Positions 10,014 to 18,053 of a stretch of DNA of 64,000 bases are shown piece by piece. The position numbers and the translations under genes are program-made. Origin of the DNA: Alcanivoracaceae bacterium (GTDB lineage Bacteria; Pseudomonadota; Gammaproteobacteria; Pseudomonadales; Alcanivoracaceae). Within the stretch, counting starts at the first letter, position 1. Every line of letters begins with the position of its first letter. The notes beneath the pieces are model-generated. The model saw nothing but the letters and a program-made list of their open reading frames with translations, was not told the origin of the DNA and searched no databases. Location of the stretch: NCBI GenBank assembly GCA_029213045.1, contig JARGPN010000009.1, positions 62,001-126,000 of the forward strand. Reading direction: 5' to 3'.

Positions 10014-11241
10014 ATCGCAACGCCTCCGCCGGATCGACGCGACTTGCTCGCCACGATGGATACAAGGTCGCCGCAAAACTGATGCCCACAGCAATGCACA
10101 CGATTACAGTGACATCTGACCATTGCAGTTGCGACGGCAAATAATTTACAAAATACGCATCAAATAAGCTGGCCTGAAATGTCTCTTCCAGCCAACGACC
10201 GATAGCACTGATATTCTTTGCCAAAAGCACGCCAAGCAGCGCGCCCATACTGGTACCGCCCACGCCAATTAACGTGCCCTGTACCATAAAAATTCGCATG
10301 ATCATGCCAGGTGTTGCACCCATGGTACGCATCACCGCTATGTTGGCGCGCTTTTCCGTTACCAACATTACTTGGCTAGAAATAATATTGAACGCCGCCA
10401 CCGCCACGATAAAAGACAACAACAACGTCATCATTGTTTTTTCCATACGAATCGCATGAAAAAGATTACCGTGCGTGCGAGTCCAATCGGTGCTGTAAAA
10501 ACCAGGGCCGGACTCTTGTTCGAGCTGCCATCCAATTTGCGGCGCTTTAAACAAATCGTCCAAGCGAATGTGAATTCCCTCAACGGTACCAGGCTCACGC
10601 GCTAACCGTGCCGCATCTTCAATGTTGATATAGGCCAGCAACGAATCCACTTCTGCACGGACGCGAAAAATACCGGTGACGGTAAAACGACGGAAACGCG
10701 GCATAACACCCGCCGGCGACAACGTGGCTTCGGGTAACACGAGTGTCACCTTGTCCCCCAGCTCAACACCAAGCTGACGCGCCAAGCCGTAACCCAGCAC
10801 CACATTAAAATCACCGGACGTGAGCGACTCCAACGTCCCTTCTTCCAGAAAATCGCCCACGATGGAGACTTTTTTCTCAGCTTCCGGCTCGATACCCGTG
10901 ACATAGGCACCGGAAACGCGGCCGCTGTAGCTCAACATCCCCTCCAACTGACGAAATGGCGCAACGGCCAGCACTTCATCGTGGGTGAAAGCCACTTTTT
11001 CTAGGCGCTTCCAGTCCGTCACAGCCTCGCGGCCATGAACCGAGACATGCGTCACCATGCCCAGAATGCGAGTTTGAAGCTCGCGATCAAAGCCGTTCAT
11101 CACGGATAAAACCGTGATTAAGACTGTCACGCCAAGCATTAAGCCAAGGGCTGAAATCAGCGTAATCACTGAGATAAAGCTGTTTCTGGACCTGGCGCCG
11201 GTATAGCGTAAGCCGATATATAGAGAGAGAGGTTTAAACAT
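10006..11241 (-). CDS. LolC/LolE-family lipoprotein-releasing permease (LolF-like)
   Basis: The 411-residue FtsX-type permease opens [20 protein letters not shown] and continues with [31 protein letters not shown], the LolC/E family start. A periplasmic domain of about 200 residues follows, then three C-terminal helices (about 265-400) and the ending ALRYE. The start is placed at the second ATG, which fits the family; an ATG three codons earlier is possible. Only one LolC/E-type gene accompanies lolD. Pseudomonas and E. coli carry separate lolC and lolE flanking lolD. A LolF-type homodimer with LolD is the simplest reading, unless a second permease lies elsewhere. Confidence 0.9.
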   Translation of the reverse strand: MFKPLSLYIGLRYTGARSRNSFISVITLISALGLMLGVTVLITVLSVMNGFDRELQTRILGMVTHVSVHGREAVTDWKRLEKVAFTHDEVLAVAPFRQLEGMLSYSGRVSGAYVTGIEPEAEKKVSIVGDFLEEGTLESLTSGDFNVVLGYGLARQLGVELGDKVTLVLPEATLSPAGVMPRFRRFTVTGIFRVRAEVDSLLAYINIEDAARLAREPGTVEGIHIRLDDLFKAPQIGWQLEQESGPGFYSTDWTRTHGNLFHAIRMEKTMMTLLLSFIVAVAAFNIISSQVMLVTEKRANIAVMRTMGATPGMIMRIFMVQGTLIGVGGTSMGALLGVLLAKNISAIGRWLEETFQASLFDAYFVNYLPSQLQWSDVTVIVCIAVGISFAATLYPSWRASRVDPAEALRYE

Positions 11242-11322
11242 GGCGCGCATTTAATCACTAAAGTTTTATCAGCGGCCAGAGACTTTGTGACCGGAGTCGC
11301 CGAGTGTATATCGCCAAAGTGG

Positions 11323-11351
11323 TTGAATAAACCTCTCTAACTTTCTAATAT
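11323..11351 (+). promoter_or_regulatory. Predicted sigma-70 promoter for the Ala/Pro-rich gene
   Basis: TTGAAT (11323-11328), a 17-nt spacer and TAATAT (11346-11351) form a good sigma-70 match. The predicted transcription start is near 11358, about 27 nt before the chosen ATG at 11385. It lies in the divergent spacer after the lolC/E-type gene start. Confidence 0.55.
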
Positions 11352-11384
11352 CATTTGAAAATGTGCCTCCTTCGGGGAATAGGA

Positions 11385-12377
11385 ATGCGTATAAAAATAA
11401 CTTCCATGCTGACTATCGGACTGCTTAGTCTGCCGCTTGCTGCTCTAGCGTCAGACGTAGCGCCCAAAACCGGCATGAGTAAATCCGCCGTCCGCAGCCA
11501 ATTTGGCGCGCCGACGAAAGAGGTAGCACCGGTCGGCAATCCGCCGATAAGTCGCTGGGTTTACAAGGATTTCACCGTCTATTTCGAAGGCAACATTGCC
11601 CTGCACTCGGTGATGAACGCCAAGACACTGACAACGCAACCTGTTGCGGATACGGGCGAATTACCCCCTATTGAAGAACTAGACAGCGCCGCACCGGCGG
11701 CAGAATCAGCGCCAGCCGCTGCAGCAACGCCAGCTGCTGCACCCGCGGCAACTGAAGCACCCGCTGAAGCAACCTCACCTGAAAGCGGCTTCCGCTTCGA
11801 CCCAGTTACCGGTCGAATCATTGAAGTCGGCGCTGATGGACAAGCCGTGCCTAGCCCTACAGCACAACCAGCTCCCGCCGCCGCGAAGCCTGCTGAAGCG
11901 GTGAAGGAAGCAGCGCCTAAAGCAGAAGAAGCGCCTGCCAAAGAAGAATCCAGCGACAAAGCTGGTGCAGCTGCTGCCGCGGCAGGTGCTGCGGCCGCTG
12001 CGACGGCGACGAGCAAGTCAGCTCCTGCACCTGCTGCAGCGCCGACCGCACCTGCTCCCTCTGCACCGGCCGCCTCCGCGACTGCCCCAGCTGCACCAGC
12101 CGCTGAAAGCCAACCACAATTTCGTTTCGATCCGGTCACCGGTCGTATCGTTGTAAATGAGCCAGCGGCAGAACAAACCGTCGAGCAACCAGCGGCACAA
12201 GAAGCCCCGGCGGAAAAAACTGAAGCGGCGCCAGCTGAGAAAAAAGAAGCACCTCAAACAGACAGCGCTGAAAAACCCGCAAGCAAGCCAGCGGCTAAGT
12301 CAGAACCTGCAAAGAAACCTGCAGAAAAATCAGCGCAAGAGAACAGTGGCTTTTCCGTTGATTGGGGTGACTACTAA
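11385..12377 (+). CDS. Exported Ala/Pro-rich protein with SmpA/BamE-like N-terminus and duplicated RFDPVTGRI motif
   Basis: From the ATG at 11385 this is a 330-residue protein with a Sec signal peptide (about residues 1-22, ending ALAS). Residues about 25-80 read GMSKSAVRSQFGAP...RWVYKDFTVYFEGN, resembling the small SmpA/OmlA/BamE fold. The rest is low-complexity Ala/Pro/Glu/Lys. It holds two copies of a near-identical motif, FRFDPVTGRI, one near the middle and one about 105 residues later, separated by an almost pure Ala/Pro linker. The tail is Lys/Glu/Ala-rich, ending SGFSVDWGDY. No family is recognised. It may span the periplasm or cell wall, with the motifs as binding peptides; this is inference. 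An ATG 30 nt upstream is possible but weaker. Confidence 0.75.
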   Translation: MRIKITSMLTIGLLSLPLAALASDVAPKTGMSKSAVRSQFGAPTKEVAPVGNPPISRWVYKDFTVYFEGNIALHSVMNAKTLTTQPVADTGELPPIEELDSAAPAAESAPAAAATPAAAPAATEAPAEATSPESGFRFDPVTGRIIEVGADGQAVPSPTAQPAPAAAKPAEAVKEAAPKAEEAPAKEESSDKAGAAAAAAGAAAAATATSKSAPAPAAAPTAPAPSAPAASATAPAAPAAESQPQFRFDPVTGRIVVNEPAAEQTVEQPAAQEAPAEKTEAAPAEKKEAPQTDSAEKPASKPAAKSEPAKKPAEKSAQENSGFSVDWGDY

Positions 12378-12468
12378 TAAATTTCATTTCAGCAACGTAA
12401 TTGCTGCTAGCTGAACACTGACAAGGGTTTTAGAATTGCACCTCTGACCTCGTCAATAAGCACAACAG

Positions 12469-12495
12469 AAAACCGGGTACTTGTATCCGGTTTTT
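12469..12495 (+). terminator. Rho-independent terminator or attenuator just before aguA
   Basis: The arms AAAACCGG and CCGGTTTT (loop of about 10 nt) are followed by a T-rich run, TTTTTCTTTTTC. It terminates the Ala/Pro-rich gene but ends only about 20 nt before the aguA start. Any transcript entering aguA from upstream must pass through it. Confidence 0.8.
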
Positions 12496-12515
12496 CTTTT
12501 TCTGGAGCGCGCCCA

Positions 12516-13523
12516 ATGAACAAACTATTACCCGAATGGCATCCGCAGTGGGGCGTTATGATTGCGTGGCCTCACCACGACACCGATTGGGTAGAGATTC
12601 TTCATGACGCCGAAGCTACCTACCGCGCCCTCGCCTGTGCCATTTTGAGCTGCGAGAATTTATTAGTGTTGTGTCGCGACGACGACCACGAAAAACATAT
12701 TCGCGAACAGCTCACCCAAACCGGCGCCAACCTTGCTAATTTGCACACCCAACAACGCGCTTATAACGACACATGGGCGCGAGATTTTGGGCCGATCACC
12801 ATTCACCGTGATCAACAACCGGTACTTCTCGACTTCACCTTCAACGGCTGGGGTGGTAAGTTTCTCGCGGACAGCGACAACGCCGTCACCCAATCCCTGA
12901 CGTGGAAAGCCCCGGTAGAAACCGTCAACATTATTCTCGAAGGCGGCTCCATTGAAATAAATGACAGCGGCCTGCTGCTCACCACCAGCGCTTGCTTGCT
13001 CAACACCAATCGCAACGCCGCCCTGTCGCAAACCGACATCGAAACCCTACTGCGCGAAAAATTTGGCGTCCGCGACTTCCTGTGGCTCCATCACGGCGAT
13101 CTACAAGGCGACGATACCGATGCGCACATCGACACCTTGGCGCGCTTCTGCAACGAATCCACCATCGCCTATGTGCAATGCACCGACGAATCCGACAGCC
13201 ACTTCGCCGATCTACGCGCCATGGAAGAAGAACTTCAGCAATTAGCCGCACAACATCAATTAACGCTGGTGCCGCTACCCATGGCAGATGCCGCCTACGA
13301 CGAAGACGGCGAACGCCTGCCTGCAACCTACGCCAACTTTTTAATTATGAACGGCGCGGTGCTCATGCCCACCTATGGCACCGACAAAGATGCCCTAGCA
13401 CTTAGCCAAGCGCAGCTCGCCTTTCCGGACAAACGCATCGTCGGCGTGCCCTGCTTGCCGTTAATTCATCAACACGGCAGCTTGCACTGTGTCACTATGC
13501 AGCTACCTGAAGGGGTGCTATAA
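12516..13523 (+). CDS. aguA: Agmatine deiminase AguA
   Basis: AguA hydrolyses agmatine to N-carbamoylputrescine and ammonia in the arginine-decarboxylase route to putrescine. The 335-residue protein starts LLPEWHPQWGVMIAWPHHDTDW and carries NDTWARDFGPI and ILEGGSIEIN. The catalytic Cys lies in HGSLHCVTMQLP near the C-terminus. These are hallmarks of the peptidyl-arginine/agmatine deiminase fold (GME superfamily). The length is somewhat shorter than the about 365-370 of Pseudomonas AguA. A ribosome site CTGGAG lies 11 nt upstream. aguB follows after 50 nt, completing the two-step pathway. Confidence 0.94.
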   Translation: MNKLLPEWHPQWGVMIAWPHHDTDWVEILHDAEATYRALACAILSCENLLVLCRDDDHEKHIREQLTQTGANLANLHTQQRAYNDTWARDFGPITIHRDQQPVLLDFTFNGWGGKFLADSDNAVTQSLTWKAPVETVNIILEGGSIEINDSGLLLTTSACLLNTNRNAALSQTDIETLLREKFGVRDFLWLHHGDLQGDDTDAHIDTLARFCNESTIAYVQCTDESDSHFADLRAMEEELQQLAAQHQLTLVPLPMADAAYDEDGERLPATYANFLIMNGAVLMPTYGTDKDALALSQAQLAFPDKRIVGVPCLPLIHQHGSLHCVTMQLPEGVL

Positions 13524-13573
13524 AGCGCGCCCTTGATAACCCGTACGAACCTCTGCTCCTCGGGAGATACAGC

Positions 13574-14467
13574 ATGCGCGTCGCCGTCATTCAACAAGCG
13601 AACACCGCCGATCTAGAAGCCAACCAACACAAGTCAGAACAACTTGTGCGTGATGCTGTGCGCCAAGGCGCTGAACTCGTCCTGTTGCAAGAGCTGCATC
13701 GCGGCTTATATTTTTGCCAAACAGAAGACACCCATGTTTTCGACCAAGCAGAAACCATTCCCGGCCCGTCCACTGATCGTTTTGGCAAACTCGCCAAAGA
13801 ACTCGGCATAGTTTTAATTACCAGCTTATTTGAAAAGCGCGCCGCCGGTTTGTACCACAACACCTCAGTGGTACTGGAAAAAGACGGCAGCATCGCGGGC
13901 CAATATCGCAAAATGCATATTCCCGACGATCCCGGCTTCTACGAAAAATTCTATTTCACCCCCGGCGATGCGGAGCGCGTTGACGGGGAATCCGGTTTCA
14001 CCCCTATCGACACCTCCGTTGGCCGACTTGGCGTACTCGTGTGTTGGGATCAGTGGTATCCAGAAGCCGCACGCCTTATGGCGCTTGCTGGCGCGGACAT
14101 GCTGCTTTACCCCACGGCTATCGGCTGGGATCCCGCCGACGACGAAGACGAAAAACAACGGCAGCTCAACGCATGGCAAACCATTCAGCGCGCCCATGCG
14201 GTTGCCAATGGCTTGCCTGTGCTAGTCGCCAACCGTACTGGCTTTGAGTCGTCGCCCACTGGAGACAGTGGCATTCAATTTTGGGGAAATAGTTTTGTCG
14301 CGGGCCCTCAAGGCGAAGTGCTTGGCCAAACGGACGTTAACGACGATGAAATATTAGTGGTGGATATCGACACCGCGCGTACCGAATCCGTACGCCGTAT
14401 TTGGCCGTATTTGCGCGACCGTCGCATCGATGGCTATGCAGACCTAACCAAACGCTACCGCCGTTAA
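13574..14467 (+). CDS. aguB: N-carbamoylputrescine amidohydrolase AguB
   Basis: AguB converts N-carbamoylputrescine to putrescine, CO2 and ammonia. The 297-residue nitrilase-superfamily protein shows the Glu-Lys-Cys triad context: LLQELHRGLYF (Glu), YRKMHIPDDPGFYEKFYF (Lys) and VCWDQWYPEAARLMALAGAD (Cys). The latter two segments are characteristic of the AguB subgroup. A GGGAG ribosome site lies 8 nt before the ATG. It follows aguA with a 50-nt gap on the same strand, so co-transcription is likely. Together they form a complete agmatine-to-putrescine module; no speA or regulator (aguR) is in view. Confidence 0.95.
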   Translation: MRVAVIQQANTADLEANQHKSEQLVRDAVRQGAELVLLQELHRGLYFCQTEDTHVFDQAETIPGPSTDRFGKLAKELGIVLITSLFEKRAAGLYHNTSVVLEKDGSIAGQYRKMHIPDDPGFYEKFYFTPGDAERVDGESGFTPIDTSVGRLGVLVCWDQWYPEAARLMALAGADMLLYPTAIGWDPADDEDEKQRQLNAWQTIQRAHAVANGLPVLVANRTGFESSPTGDSGIQFWGNSFVAGPQGEVLGQTDVNDDEILVVDIDTARTESVRRIWPYLRDRRIDGYADLTKRYRR

Positions 14468-14481
14468 TCTATTCCAAACTA

Positions 14482-14532
14482 TGCGCCACATGTTGCGTTA
14501 ACGTAGCACGCTAAAAATGACCATGTGGCGCA
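14482..14532. repeat. Long-loop inverted repeat after aguB
   Basis: TGCGCCACATG (14482-14492) and CATGTGGCGCA (14522-14532) are perfect 11-bp inverted arms with a 29-nt loop that itself contains GCGTTAACG. AAAATTTC follows. It may act as a terminator for aguAB or as a cruciform/operator; the lack of a real T-run makes termination uncertain. Confidence 0.6.
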
Positions 14533-14599
14533 AAATTTCATTCAGCCTCTAGACAAGCTCGTCATCAAATCGTCATAGTTTGCCTTAACAATTTGGCTG

Positions 14600-15385
14600 A
14601 TGACTGCATATATGGCTCTTACCCCAACATGGCTTGTTGGCCACCGCGGTGCTCGCGGTGAAGCCCCTGAAAACACGATCGCCAGTTTTCAACTTGCCGT
14701 CGAAGCCGGCGTTCCTGAAATCGAATTGGATGTCCGCCTTTCCGCCGACGGACATTTAATTGTTCTGCACGACAAAAACATCAATCGCACCACCTGGCAA
14801 AAAGGCATGGCCCGGCGCTACACCCTTGCCGAACTCAACTTATTGGATGCACGCCGCAACACCCCTGGCTGGCACGCAGCGACCAGCATTCCCTCTCTTG
14901 CTGAAGTCATACAGCACTGCCCACCGAACATGCGCTTTCAATTGGAAGTGAAAACAGACAAGCGTGAAGTGCTTTATCAAAAAGCGATGCGCTTAAAACA
15001 AATAATCGATGAAATGAAACTGCACGATCGCGTCATTATCACTTCCAGCGATACGGATTTTTTGCGCATGGTTGGCACCATGTCCGAAACCATTGAGCGG
15101 GGTTACGTGTGCGAATACCGCTATTTGCAGCCAACTCGCCGCGCCTATGCCCTAGGCTGTAGCTGGCTGATTTCACATCATAGCCTGGTCAACAAATCGT
15201 TGATGAACAGCGTGCGCCGGCACAAATTGAAAATTTCCGTTTGGACCGTCAACGACTTAAGTGAAGCCGAGCGCTTAGTTGCGCTCGGCGTAGACAGCAT
15301 CATTACCGACTTTCCCACCAGCTTTGCGCGGCATTTCGAAAGTCGAACAGCAAGAATGCTTAGGGTAATTCGAGAAACGTTTTAA
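14600..15385 (+). CDS. Glycerophosphodiester phosphodiesterase
   Basis: GDPD-family enzymes hydrolyse glycerophosphodiesters to glycerol-3-phosphate and an alcohol. The 261-residue protein carries the N-terminal catalytic signature GHRGARGEAPENTIASF. EIELDVRLSADGHLIVLHDKNINRTT follows, supplying metal and acid-base residues, then QLEVKTDK and the late motif VWTVNDLSEAERLVALGVDSIITDFP. No signal peptide is seen, so it is probably cytosolic (UgpQ-like). ATG codons at 14600 and 14612 are both possible; neither has a clear ribosome site. Its 3' end overlaps the convergent patatin gene by 26 bp. Confidence 0.92.
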   Translation: MTAYMALTPTWLVGHRGARGEAPENTIASFQLAVEAGVPEIELDVRLSADGHLIVLHDKNINRTTWQKGMARRYTLAELNLLDARRNTPGWHAATSIPSLAEVIQHCPPNMRFQLEVKTDKREVLYQKAMRLKQIIDEMKLHDRVIITSSDTDFLRMVGTMSETIERGYVCEYRYLQPTRRAYALGCSWLISHHSLVNKSLMNSVRRHKLKISVWTVNDLSEAERLVALGVDSIITDFPTSFARHFESRTARMLRVIRETF

Positions 15386-16499
15386 TTTCGTCTTCGCGCT
15401 GCATTGCATCACGATACCCCAAAGACATCAGTGAACGCGTAAAGCCCGGTTCAAAAAGCAAATAACTGACCGCTGCCGCACCAGGCGAACGCGTCGCACC
15501 TGAGCCACGTAAAAAGAAGCGCAACGTTCTAGGCAGCTCCTTAATATGCTGCGCCGCAATTTCATCAATAGGCTGCGACGGGTAAATTTTTAATACCTGC
15601 ACCTCGCGCAACGGAATATCTTGCTGCTCACGCACTTTAGGTGGAATGGCCGAAATGGTTTTATTGATACGCTCCAAACGCTCCACATCGCCCTCAAGAC
15701 TATCGACAAACACACTGTTAAGAATGTGCCCCAACACCTGAGCCAACGACGGATAACCCCGTACATCGCGTTTCTGATCGGTATTCACATTGCCCGACAC
15801 ACCAATAACAAAAAGCCTGTCCGCGCCTAAATGCAACGCCGGACTCACCGGCGCCAGTTGGCGCAGCGCGCCATCGCCATAATAGCGCCCTTCCACTTCC
15901 TGCGCGGGAAATAAAATTGGAATGGCCGACGACGCCATCAAATGATCGACCTTAATCGCCGAAGGACGCCCCACCCGACGCGCTCGTTTCCATTCAGGCA
16001 CATGCTTAGCACTTTGAAAAAATGCGACGGATTCGCCACTGGAATAACTGGATGCCGTAATCGACAAAGCCTCTAGATCACCCTTTGCTAACGCTTCTTC
16101 AATGCGAGGAAAATTCACCACCAGCGACAATAATTTGCGTAGCGGTCGGCTATCCAACAAAGCGCTGTTCACCGGCGTCGAGCCGGACACGGTGCTGCGC
16201 ACGACCCACCGGAACAGCGACTTCACAAACGAATACACATCCGTGCGATACACCTGCTCGGCGGTGATATTTGCCCAAATGCGCTCTAAGCCACGCACGC
16301 CCATACGATAATTGTGCGCGTGCGCCGCCAAGGCTGCCGCGTTAATCGCACCCGCAGAGGTCCCACAAATAATAGGGAAAGGATTGCGAGCACCCTTCGG
16401 CATCAACTCCGCAAGCGCCATCAATACGCCAACCTGATACGCCGCTCGCGCCCCACCACCGGAAAGAATCAAACCTGTTTTCTTGCTTTGCTCAGACAC
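15360..16499 (-). CDS. Patatin-like phospholipase
   Basis: The 379-residue protein starts with GLILSGGGARAAYQVGVLMAL, the oxyanion-hole glycine motif. The nucleophile elbow is GTSAGAINAAAL (GxSxG), and the catalytic-dyad Asp is in YYGDGALRQLAPVSPAL (DGA). These mark the patatin/RssA-type acyl hydrolases acting on lipids. There is no signal peptide. The start is GTG with GGAG 4 nt upstream. The gene converges on and overlaps the GDPD gene, which suggests a phospholipid turnover neighbourhood, but the two are not an operon. Confidence 0.9.
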   Translation of the reverse strand: MSEQSKKTGLILSGGGARAAYQVGVLMALAELMPKGARNPFPIICGTSAGAINAAALAAHAHNYRMGVRGLERIWANITAEQVYRTDVYSFVKSLFRWVVRSTVSGSTPVNSALLDSRPLRKLLSLVVNFPRIEEALAKGDLEALSITASSYSSGESVAFFQSAKHVPEWKRARRVGRPSAIKVDHLMASSAIPILFPAQEVEGRYYGDGALRQLAPVSPALHLGADRLFVIGVSGNVNTDQKRDVRGYPSLAQVLGHILNSVFVDSLEGDVERLERINKTISAIPPKVREQQDIPLREVQVLKIYPSQPIDEIAAQHIKELPRTLRFFLRGSGATRSPGAAAVSYLLFEPGFTRSLMSLGYRDAMQREDEIKTFLELP

Positions 16500-16685
16500 A
16501 CAACACTCCGGAAAGAACAGCCACCTAATAACCCAATCGGCAACGTCGTACCTTTATAACAAACCCCACTCCCTAGCGCACTGACTGTTCACGATAAGCC
16601 GCCATTATGAAACCGCACGGCATCCACTACGCGACAACACCCAACCTACCAAAACGACTATTCTTATCGCCGCCACCACAAAAAA

Positions 16686-16706
16686 CGGCGCACAAGTGCG
16701 CCGCTC
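16686..16706 (-). terminator. Terminator of the haemoglobin/cupredoxin cluster
   Basis: The perfect arms CGGCGCAC and GTGCGCCG have a 2-nt loop. On the minus strand the hairpin is followed by TTTTTTGTGG. It lies 20 nt beyond the stop of the truncated haemoglobin gene and closes the four-gene cluster. Confidence 0.8.
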
Positions 16707-16725
16707 TTTTACTTCTCATGAACAC

Positions 16726-17142
16726 TTACTCAACAATATCGCGATTCATCGGCGCCAATTTTTTAAGCAGCCTGTTTTGCGCTGAAACGGACACATTTTG
16801 CGCCTCCATGGCCGCAACCAAGTCTTCCACTAACGCATTAAAATCGGTTCTTGTGATGCCCATACCAGCATGGGAGTCCTTCATCGAATCACCCGTATAT
16901 TCGCAACCACCGCCGGACTCTGCACAAAACTGTTCAACCAGTTTTTCACGCAGGCGTTGCGGATCTGCATCCACAAAATGATTTGAAATCCGCGGATCAC
17001 TGCCCAGACGCACCAAGAAATCATCCACAATATTTTCAATGCCTGTCATACCGCCAAGCGATTCGAATAAATCATCCTGCGGGCGTGTTTGGCAGCCGGA
17101 CATCATCACAGCAAATAACGCTACTAAAACTATCTGTTTCAT
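16726..17142 (-). CDS. Group 1 truncated haemoglobin with lipoprotein signal peptide
   Basis: The 138-residue protein starts MKQIVLVALFAVMMSGCQ, a lipoprotein signal with lipobox MSGC (Cys17). The remainder is a group 1 truncated globin: DDLFESLGGMTGIENIVDDF at the N-terminal helices and the proximal-His segment SHAGMGITRTDFNALVEDL (His91). Typical trHb1 proteins are cytosolic O2/NO-binding proteins, so the lipid anchor implies a periplasmic or outer-membrane location. Its ATG overlaps the DUF3034 stop by 1 nt (TAATG), so translation is coupled. It is the last gene of the cluster. Role is inferred: gas or redox sensing, or haem-based chemistry in the envelope. Confidence 0.88.
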   Translation of the reverse strand: MKQIVLVALFAVMMSGCQTRPQDDLFESLGGMTGIENIVDDFLVRLGSDPRISNHFVDADPQRLREKLVEQFCAESGGGCEYTGDSMKDSHAGMGITRTDFNALVEDLVAAMEAQNVSVSAQNRLLKKLAPMNRDIVE

Positions 17143-18053
17143 TAAAACGCTCCCGTTAGAGACATATAAACACCCGTTTGATCACGATCATCATTGGCGT
17201 AAGGTACTGCATCTGTGCTGATTTGACCTAGATCGACCCACGCGGCCGTGACACTCCACTGCTTATTCGGGAACCACGCTACAAACACATCACGCCAATC
17301 ATCTTGATGTAAAAAGGTAAGATTTTCAGGTTGCTGACGATACTCGCCGCCGATCAACCAATGTTTATTCAAAAACACGCCTACCGACGCCTCAGCGACC
17401 GTGCTTCTGCCCGATTCCAAATCACCACCAAAGCCAACAAGACCGCCTTGGTTGGCACGTGTAGATCGCACCACGCCGTTCACCAACCAATTACGACCCA
17501 ACGGCCCACCGAGAAACACTTTGGTCGCAGCAAGGTAAAAATCAGCACCGTAATTACTCTTCGCACCTAATGCTTCAGGCACAGTCGCGCCGCTGAGTGC
17601 CGAAATATTTCGGTTAATCGATTCACGATACATCACGCCGACAGAAACCTGCGGCATTTTGGTATACAGAACATCGCCGAATAAACGGGCTTTAATGCCG
17701 TAGTTATTGGTGCGCAACTCTTCCACTTCTGGGATGTTAAAAATACCCGCGTCCAATGACTGACGTGCAACAGAGACTTCCACTCGATTGTGCCATGACC
17801 ACGCCGCCGAAAACGAATTTAAGGCGAAGTCTTCAGTGTTTAATCGGCTGCCACTGACCACGCCGCCGTGCTGCTCTGCGGTGCCGTAGCCGGCTAAAAT
17901 TGCCATTGGTACAATGCCGCCACCAGCAGTGCCATCAATCGTCGTTACCGCCCCAGTGGCTAGAATTCTTCCTTTTCCCGTAGCAAGCCCCTCTGCAAAG
18001 CATTGCGACGAAAACGCAGCAATCACTAACAGACTCAAAATACGAAAAATCAT
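17142..18053 (-). CDS. DUF3034 family outer-envelope protein
   Basis: From the ATG at 18053 the protein has 303 residues with a Sec signal peptide (about residues 1-21, ending CFA|EG). The mature part opens GLATGKGRILATGAVTTIDGTAGGGIVPMAILAGYGT and continues as alternating hydrophobic/polar strands. It ends YMSLTGAF, with a terminal Phe as in outer-membrane barrels. This matches DUF3034, whose function is unknown to me. The start is fixed by a 1-nt TAATG overlap with the GGDEF/EAL gene and a GGAGAAG ribosome site. The frame extends 10 codons upstream but lacks support. An outer-membrane barrel is my inference. Confidence 0.82.
   Translation of the reverse strand: MIFRILSLLVIAAFSSQCFAEGLATGKGRILATGAVTTIDGTAGGGIVPMAILAGYGTAEQHGGVVSGSRLNTEDFALNSFSAAWSWHNRVEVSVARQSLDAGIFNIPEVEELRTNNYGIKARLFGDVLYTKMPQVSVGVMYRESINRNISALSGATVPEALGAKSNYGADFYLAATKVFLGGPLGRNWLVNGVVRSTRANQGGLVGFGGDLESGRSTVAEASVGVFLNKHWLIGGEYRQQPENLTFLHQDDWRDVFVAWFPNKQWSVTAAWVDLGQISTDAVPYANDDRDQTGVYMSLTGAF

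Noticed and set aside
11579-12139. Long Ala/Gly-rich reading frame on the minus strand opposite the Ala/Pro-rich gene
   Set aside because: It mirrors the GC-rich Ala/Pro codons of the exported protein; it has no signal or family and the plus-strand gene has promoter, signal peptide and domain support.
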